A DNA stretch of 7,813 nucleotides from Helicobacteraceae bacterium. GTDB lineage: Bacteria > Campylobacterota > Campylobacteria > Campylobacterales > SZUA-545. Below, one piece after another: positions 3,950 through 7,813 of the stretch; position 1 is the stretch's first letter, and every line of letters starts with the position of its first letter. A program made the translations under genes and the position numbers. The notes beneath the pieces were generated by a model. It worked only from the letters and a program-made list of their open reading frames with translations, ran no database searches and had not been told where the DNA came from. The stretch lies in NCBI GenBank assembly GCA_031273735.1, contig JAISRI010000061.1, positions 1 to 7,813 of the forward strand, read 5' to 3'.

Positions 3950-6856
3950 ATGAATATTGCAAATTTGGACATTAGTCCCAACCTTCAAAAAGGGTTAGAA
4001 TGCTTATCAATGCTAGATGATAATAAAGCAAAGGAAGGTTTAAGATTTATCGACAATATTGAACTGGAAAAAGATGCGTATATAAAAATACATTTATACG
4101 AAGCCCGTAAACACCATGCAAAAGCTGTATATTTCAGGCATTTTGACAAAAGGCCTTCTATTCCTCAAATATATCTATATGAAGAAGATGCCGCCATAGA
4201 CACAAACAGCCTGCATAAAGAACTTTGGAGTTCTTGCAAAGTCCCAATATTTGTTCTATTTTCGACAACAAAAATAAAAATATTTAACAGCCTATCCAAA
4301 AAAGATATAAGCCAAAAAGATATAACTCCATTAGAAATAATTGAGATTACTTCTCAATTTCAAACTATTTCAGACGTGCAAAAAAATTTCCTAGCAACAA
4401 TGTTTGATAGCGGAGAATTTTGGAATACAGATATTGCTAAAAATAATTTCAGATACGAACATAGCGCGTATAACTCATTGATTAATAATTTAACAGTAAG
4501 CAGACAATTTTTAATAAACGACAACAAACTATCTGAAAATATAATTAATACCCTATTAATGAAGTTTATTTTAGTCAAATATTTGGAAGAGAGAAAAGTG
4601 ATTCCGATTGACTATTGGCAAAGATTCATAAAAGGTGGCGTATGCTTCGTAGATGTCTGTGCGAAAAAGGAATCCCTTATCAATATGTTTAATGATTTAC
4701 ATAAGCGCTTTAACGGAGGCATTTTCCAATTTTCAAAAGAAGAGCATGAGCAAATTTCGGAACACGGCTTGAAACTATTTACGCGTTTTCTAGAGGGCGA
4801 TGTAGATTTAAGCACGGCGCAAAAGCATTTTTGGAGCTTATACTCTTTTGAGCATTTACCTATTGAGCTTATCAGCAATATATATGAACTCTTCTTAAAA
4901 AAAGAAGAAAAGGATAAAGAAGGGATAGTCTATACGCCGCCAATGCTTGTTAATTTTTTAATTGATGAAATAATGCCTCTTGATAAGCCGAAAGAAAACT
5001 TTAAGGTTGTGGATCCCTCGTGCGGTTCAGGAGTGTTTTTGGTAGCGGCATATAAACGACTAATACAGTGGAATTGGCTGTCAGACGAAGATTTTAGGAA
5101 AAAGCCAAACATTGATAGGCTGAGAAATGTACTTAAGGATAACATTTATGGCGTAGACAAAGAAGGCGAAGCCGTAAAGCTAGCGCAATTCAGTTTAGCC
5201 TTGACAATGTGCGATGCTCTCACGCCAAATATAATTTGGGGGAAATTACGCTTTGAAGACTTAATAAAAATGGGCAATCTTATAACAGATGACTTCTTCA
5301 ACGTTCTGGATGTAAAAGTGATGCTTGAGAATTTTGATCTGGTTATAGGCAATCCACCATTTGTGTCAGGATTGACAGAACAAGCTGAAAGGGTCAATGG
5401 AGCAAAGGTAAAAGATGGCAGACCAGAACTGCCCGATAAAAAATTGGCATTTTTATTTTTGGAACAAAGCTTTGAGTTATGCAAAGGTGGCGGAGATGTT
5501 TGTATGATACAGCAACCAGCCTTTCTATATAACAATAACGCAGAAAATTTTAGAAAATATTTATTGGGCAAATATAGCGCGCAACAGATAGCGGATTTTG
5601 CGGGACTAAATAGCTCTCTTTTCAAAAGAAGCGGAGGCGGCGCTAATGTTGGAGTATCCGCAGTATTTTTTAAAAAAGAAAAACCTGACATAGAAAACAG
5701 CAAGTTATTACATTTAACCGTTAGAGAGACTTTTGAAACAAAAGAAAAGCTATATTTTGATTTAAGCTATTATGATTTCCACTGGATATCATATAAGGAA
5801 GCGATAAACAATAAATATATTTGGAAATGTAATTTGGTGGGCGGAAGCAGAACAATTAATATTATCAACAGATTAAAAGCTTTTCCAACTTTTAGTGATT
5901 TTATAAAAGATAAAGAGGAAAATAATAACTGGATTTATTCTACTGGATTTATCGTTGGTAATAAAAAGAATATTACGGATTTATGTGGATATACGGCTTT
6001 GCAAACAAAACCCGAGAACGCTCTATCTGAGAAAGGTATTGATTTTAGCAGAACTTATATAATAACAAATACCAAAATGGAAGCGCAAAGAAATTTAAAA
6101 CTGTACGATCCTCCACTTGTAATTATAAGAAATACACTTAATAAAGAGTCTGTACTTATTGGCTACTCAGACAAACAAATGGCATTTAATCATAGTTTTG
6201 TTGGCATTAGTGCGCCAGAGCAATATGCGCAAGATTTGCAAATGATTGTCTCCAACTTTAAAATGCGTAGCAAAGAGTTTATATTCTTCCTGATAGCCAC
6301 TAGCGGTAAAATTGGCATTGATAAAGCTACCGTCTTATTAAAGCAAGATATTGATTCTCTGCCATATCCTGCAAATATTAATGATGTCAAACTTTCAAAT
6401 ATTGAAAAGTATTTTGCAGGGGATGTGATTGATTATATGCTTGATTGGATAAATGGCAAAAATGATTTGCCGATATTTAAATCAATAAATGATGAGCAAT
6501 TAAAAGAATATATAAACATATATTGCACTCTACTTAATACCGTCTATAGTAAATTCAAGCTATGCGATTTGTTAAAAACCGATCATTTTATAGTCATAGC
6601 ATTTTGCTATGGCAAAGAGCCGACAAATCCTATTTTCTGGAAACAAGAAAAAACCGAAGATCTAAACGTTAATATAAACGATATTATTATTAACAAGTAC
6701 AAACAAAATGTAAACATTAAACGCATTATTAAAATTTATGATAGAAACGTAATCTATATAATTAAGCCAAAGCAATACAGATTCTGGTTAAAATCTATTG
6801 CTGTGAGAGATGCCGACGAAACATTTGCCGATTTAGTACATATGAGGTACTCATAA
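3950..6856 (+). CDS. N6-adenine DNA methyltransferase, Eco57I-like (Type II RM)
   Basis: The protein has 968 residues. Residues 324-331 (EGIVYTPP) form motif X, 355-361 (DPSCGSG) motif I for S-adenosylmethionine binding, 401-418 (GVDKEGEAVKLAQFSLAL) motif II-III, and 467-471 (GNPPF) the catalytic motif IV typical of gamma-class N6-adenine enzymes. Residues about 600-800 probably recognise the target and end in SLPYP (803-807), as in Type I and IIG enzymes. Residues 1-220 hold a family-type N-terminal domain (AVYFRHFDKRPSIPQIYLYE, then VPIFVLFSTTKIKIFN). No D..ExK nuclease motif is obvious there, so cutting is probably left to the next gene. The last 70 residues end in KSIAVRDADETFADL. The length exceeds a plain methyltransferase and suits a large Type II or IIG-like subunit. 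The target sequence is unknown. It was probably acquired by transfer: its composition is far more AT-rich than both flanks. Confidence 0.85.
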   Translation: MNIANLDISPNLQKGLECLSMLDDNKAKEGLRFIDNIELEKDAYIKIHLYEARKHHAKAVYFRHFDKRPSIPQIYLYEEDAAIDTNSLHKELWSSCKVPIFVLFSTTKIKIFNSLSKKDISQKDITPLEIIEITSQFQTISDVQKNFLATMFDSGEFWNTDIAKNNFRYEHSAYNSLINNLTVSRQFLINDNKLSENIINTLLMKFILVKYLEERKVIPIDYWQRFIKGGVCFVDVCAKKESLINMFNDLHKRFNGGIFQFSKEEHEQISEHGLKLFTRFLEGDVDLSTAQKHFWSLYSFEHLPIELISNIYELFLKKEEKDKEGIVYTPPMLVNFLIDEIMPLDKPKENFKVVDPSCGSGVFLVAAYKRLIQWNWLSDEDFRKKPNIDRLRNVLKDNIYGVDKEGEAVKLAQFSLALTMCDALTPNIIWGKLRFEDLIKMGNLITDDFFNVLDVKVMLENFDLVIGNPPFVSGLTEQAERVNGAKVKDGRPELPDKKLAFLFLEQSFELCKGGGDVCMIQQPAFLYNNNAENFRKYLLGKYSAQQIADFAGLNSSLFKRSGGGANVGVSAVFFKKEKPDIENSKLLHLTVRETFETKEKLYFDLSYYDFHWISYKEAINNKYIWKCNLVGGSRTINIINRLKAFPTFSDFIKDKEENNNWIYSTGFIVGNKKNITDLCGYTALQTKPENALSEKGIDFSRTYIITNTKMEAQRNLKLYDPPLVIIRNTLNKESVLIGYSDKQMAFNHSFVGISAPEQYAQDLQMIVSNFKMRSKEFIFFLIATSGKIGIDKATVLLKQDIDSLPYPANINDVKLSNIEKYFAGDVIDYMLDWINGKNDLPIFKSINDEQLKEYINIYCTLLNTVYSKFKLCDLLKTDHFIVIAFCYGKEPTNPIFWKQEKTEDLNVNINDIIINKYKQNVNIKRIIKIYDRNVIYIIKPKQYRFWLKSIAVRDADETFADLVHMRYS

Positions 6857-7515
6857 TGCTATCAGAAAAAAAATCAGATCCTTGCTTTGGCACCACAAAA
6901 GATGATATGCCATTAGATGAAATATATAAGGTTATGCTATATTTAGAAAAGTGTATATTGGAATATGCTTTGGCAGATATTAAGCCTGACGCTAGCGAAA
7001 ATGAGATAACATACTTAGTAATAAAATCTGCTCAGATAAACAATAATACATTATTTATATTCAATCATCAGCCAGTCAAACACAAGAGTAGTCGCTCTGA
7101 GGATATAGGCGTGTCTATGAAACTAAAACCGAGTTCAGGACTTTCCGAAGATTTTTTTACAATAGAAGCCAAAAGACTTGATTCTCGCTTATCAAAATGT
7201 AGAAAAAAAGAATATGTAATTGGAGAACGAGGCGGGATAGAACGCTTTAAGAGATGCTTTCACGGAGAAAAACATAAGTTTGCCGGCTTGCTTGGATATG
7301 TGCAAACCGGCAATTTTGATGAATGGCAAGCGGATATAAATAAGTGGATCAATGAAAAGACATCTCCCGCTCAATATGAAGAATTGGTCTGGAAGGACGA
7401 AGATAAACTTAGCTTAGAAGAAAAAAGCGAAAAGTCCGCTAAATACAAATCTTTACATAGCCGTATATGCAAACAAGAGAAAATCCAACTTCTACATTTA
7501 TGGATTCAATTTTAA
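6856..7515 (+). CDS. PD-(D/E)XK-type restriction endonuclease (probable)
   Basis: The protein has 219 residues. The ATG shares one base with the methyltransferase stop (TAATG), and GAGGT lies about seven bases upstream, so translation is coupled. A PD-(D/E)XK core can be read as Glu48 or Glu50 in the first helix, Asp83 (SEDIGVSMKL) and Glu104-x-Lys106 (FFTIEAKRL) on the following strand. GERGGIERFKR (123-133) and an AGLLGYVQT strand (143-151) complete the fold. In this fold the acidic residues bind Mg2+ for phosphodiester cleavage and the lysine assists. The partner is the upstream methyltransferase, which would protect sites from this nuclease. The C terminus (LLHLWIQF) looks complete. The call rests on motif layout and context; exact recognition site, cleavage position and whether the two proteins form a complex are unknown. 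Confidence 0.65.
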   Translation: MLSEKKSDPCFGTTKDDMPLDEIYKVMLYLEKCILEYALADIKPDASENEITYLVIKSAQINNNTLFIFNHQPVKHKSSRSEDIGVSMKLKPSSGLSEDFFTIEAKRLDSRLSKCRKKEYVIGERGGIERFKRCFHGEKHKFAGLLGYVQTGNFDEWQADINKWINEKTSPAQYEELVWKDEDKLSLEEKSEKSAKYKSLHSRICKQEKIQLLHLWIQF

Positions 7516-7550
7516 TAAAGTCATAAGCGTGGTTTTCGCCACTGTCTATT

Positions 7551-7813
7551 TTAGCGCCTCGCCTTCCCTCCTTTCTCCCAATACTCGTGATCTCTCTTAA
7601 TTAACGCTATAACTTTTTCTACGTCGATCTCTTCCAACGACGTAAAGACGTTTCTAAAAGCGTCGGTTGTAATAGAACCGATAGAAGCGATCAAATCGAC
7701 GCTTTGATTTTCAACGCCGCCAATCCTTGATCGTTCGTGAGCGAATATCACCGCTCTCTTTACCCTTTTTATCGACGTTTGTTTGGATAAGAACGCCTCT
7801 AAAGCGTCGGTCG
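7551..7813 (-). CDS. Unrecognised protein, C-terminal part (runs off right edge)
   Basis: The minus-strand frame is open from the right edge to TAA at 7551-7553, giving at least 87 residues. It reads TDALEAFLSKQTSIKRVKRA, then VIFAHERSRIGGVENQSVDL and onward to a charged tail (YWEKGGKARR). A GTG at 7751 could be a start, but it lies mid-helix and the frame continues coherently through it, so I treat the gene as partial. It looks like a soluble alpha/beta protein with a basic segment before a hydrophobic strand. No signal peptide, membrane segment or catalytic motif is evident and I do not recognise the family. Its composition matches the left part of the window, so it is backbone or old element DNA. 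It converges on the nuclease gene with a 35-base gap that has no strong terminator. Confidence 0.6.
   Translation of the reverse strand, partial: TDALEAFLSKQTSIKRVKRAVIFAHERSRIGGVENQSVDLIASIGSITTDAFRNVFTSLEEIDVEKVIALIKRDHEYWEKGGKARR

Larger units (their letters stand above)
3780..7515 (+). mobile_element. Transferred AT-rich methyltransferase-nuclease island
   Basis: From about 3780 to 7515 the sequence is clearly richer in A and T than both flanks and holds exactly two co-oriented genes with their own promoter. The left border falls inside a truncated XRE gene and the right border lies 35 bases before an opposing gene. No integrase, transposase, flanking direct repeats or terminal inverted repeats are visible, so entry by homologous or illegitimate recombination is more likely than transposition. 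The borders are estimated from composition and homology. Confidence 0.5.

Noticed and set aside
5146..5703. Long minus-strand open frame inside the methyltransferase gene
   Set aside because: It is antisense to conserved methyltransferase motifs (including NPPF), is rich in Ser, Pro, Leu and Cys, and has no ribosome binding site. It is a shadow of the real gene.
3950..6856. BREX PglX methyltransferase
   Set aside because: The Eco57I-like motif order is shared with PglX, but no other BREX genes (pglZ, brxC, brxL) are nearby and the partner is a small nuclease, which fits a Type II-like pair better.
7529..7542. GTGG-TTTTCG-CCAC hairpin after the nuclease gene as a terminator
   Set aside because: The stem is only four pairs and is not followed by a run of T on either strand, so I do not call a terminator.
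1..7813. CRISPR array, tRNA, rRNA or insertion sequence
   Set aside because: No regularly spaced repeats, no tRNA-like cloverleaf, no rRNA motif and no transposase or terminal inverted repeats were seen on either strand.

Overview
The window looks like bacterial accessory DNA: a decayed phage- or element-derived operon followed by a compact, AT-rich DNA methyltransferase plus nuclease cassette. The host is uncertain. The left edge carries the first 20 codons of a response regulator (LLLLEDD start). Promoters have recognisable -10 boxes and weak -35 boxes. Together with moderate GC this would fit Campylobacterota, but that is a guess and not a classification.

Layout. Positions 1-62 (minus): start of a two-component response regulator, running off the left edge. 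Positions 63-502: a mostly non-coding stretch with a sigma70-like promoter, a 20-codon ORF with a strong ribosome binding site, a (GA)6 tract and a possible minus-strand gene remnant. Positions 503-3385 (plus): a tightly packed run of phage-like genes. It contains a protein resembling a sigma70 factor, a protein resembling NusA (S1 domain plus the start of a KH domain), a small acidic protein whose reading frame appears broken by one base, a protein built from two copies of one unit, a gene broken by a frameshift and an amber codon, and a 42-residue protein. Positions 3528-3839: an XRE/Cro-type DNA-binding protein whose sequence matches the N-terminal half of the XRE-ImmA/IrrE family but which stops where the protease domain should begin.

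At about 3775-3790 base composition drops sharply to AT-rich. Positions 3840-7515 hold a two-gene cassette with its own promoter. The first gene is a 968-residue N6-adenine DNA methyltransferase (DPSCGSG and NPPF motifs). The second, overlapping it by one base, is a 219-residue PD-(D/E)XK-type nuclease. Together they are most simply a Type II-like restriction-modification or related defence system acquired by transfer. At 7551 composition returns to that of the left part, with an unrecognised minus-strand gene running off the right edge.

How it fits together. The left operon is probably an old prophage or integrative element in decay. The pairing of a sigma-like and a NusA-like gene suggests control of transcription initiation and elongation. 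The methyltransferase would protect host DNA and the nuclease would cut unmethylated DNA. The truncated XRE protein lies just upstream, and a perfect 12-bp palindrome overlaps the cassette promoter, so it could act as a controller. That link is inference only.
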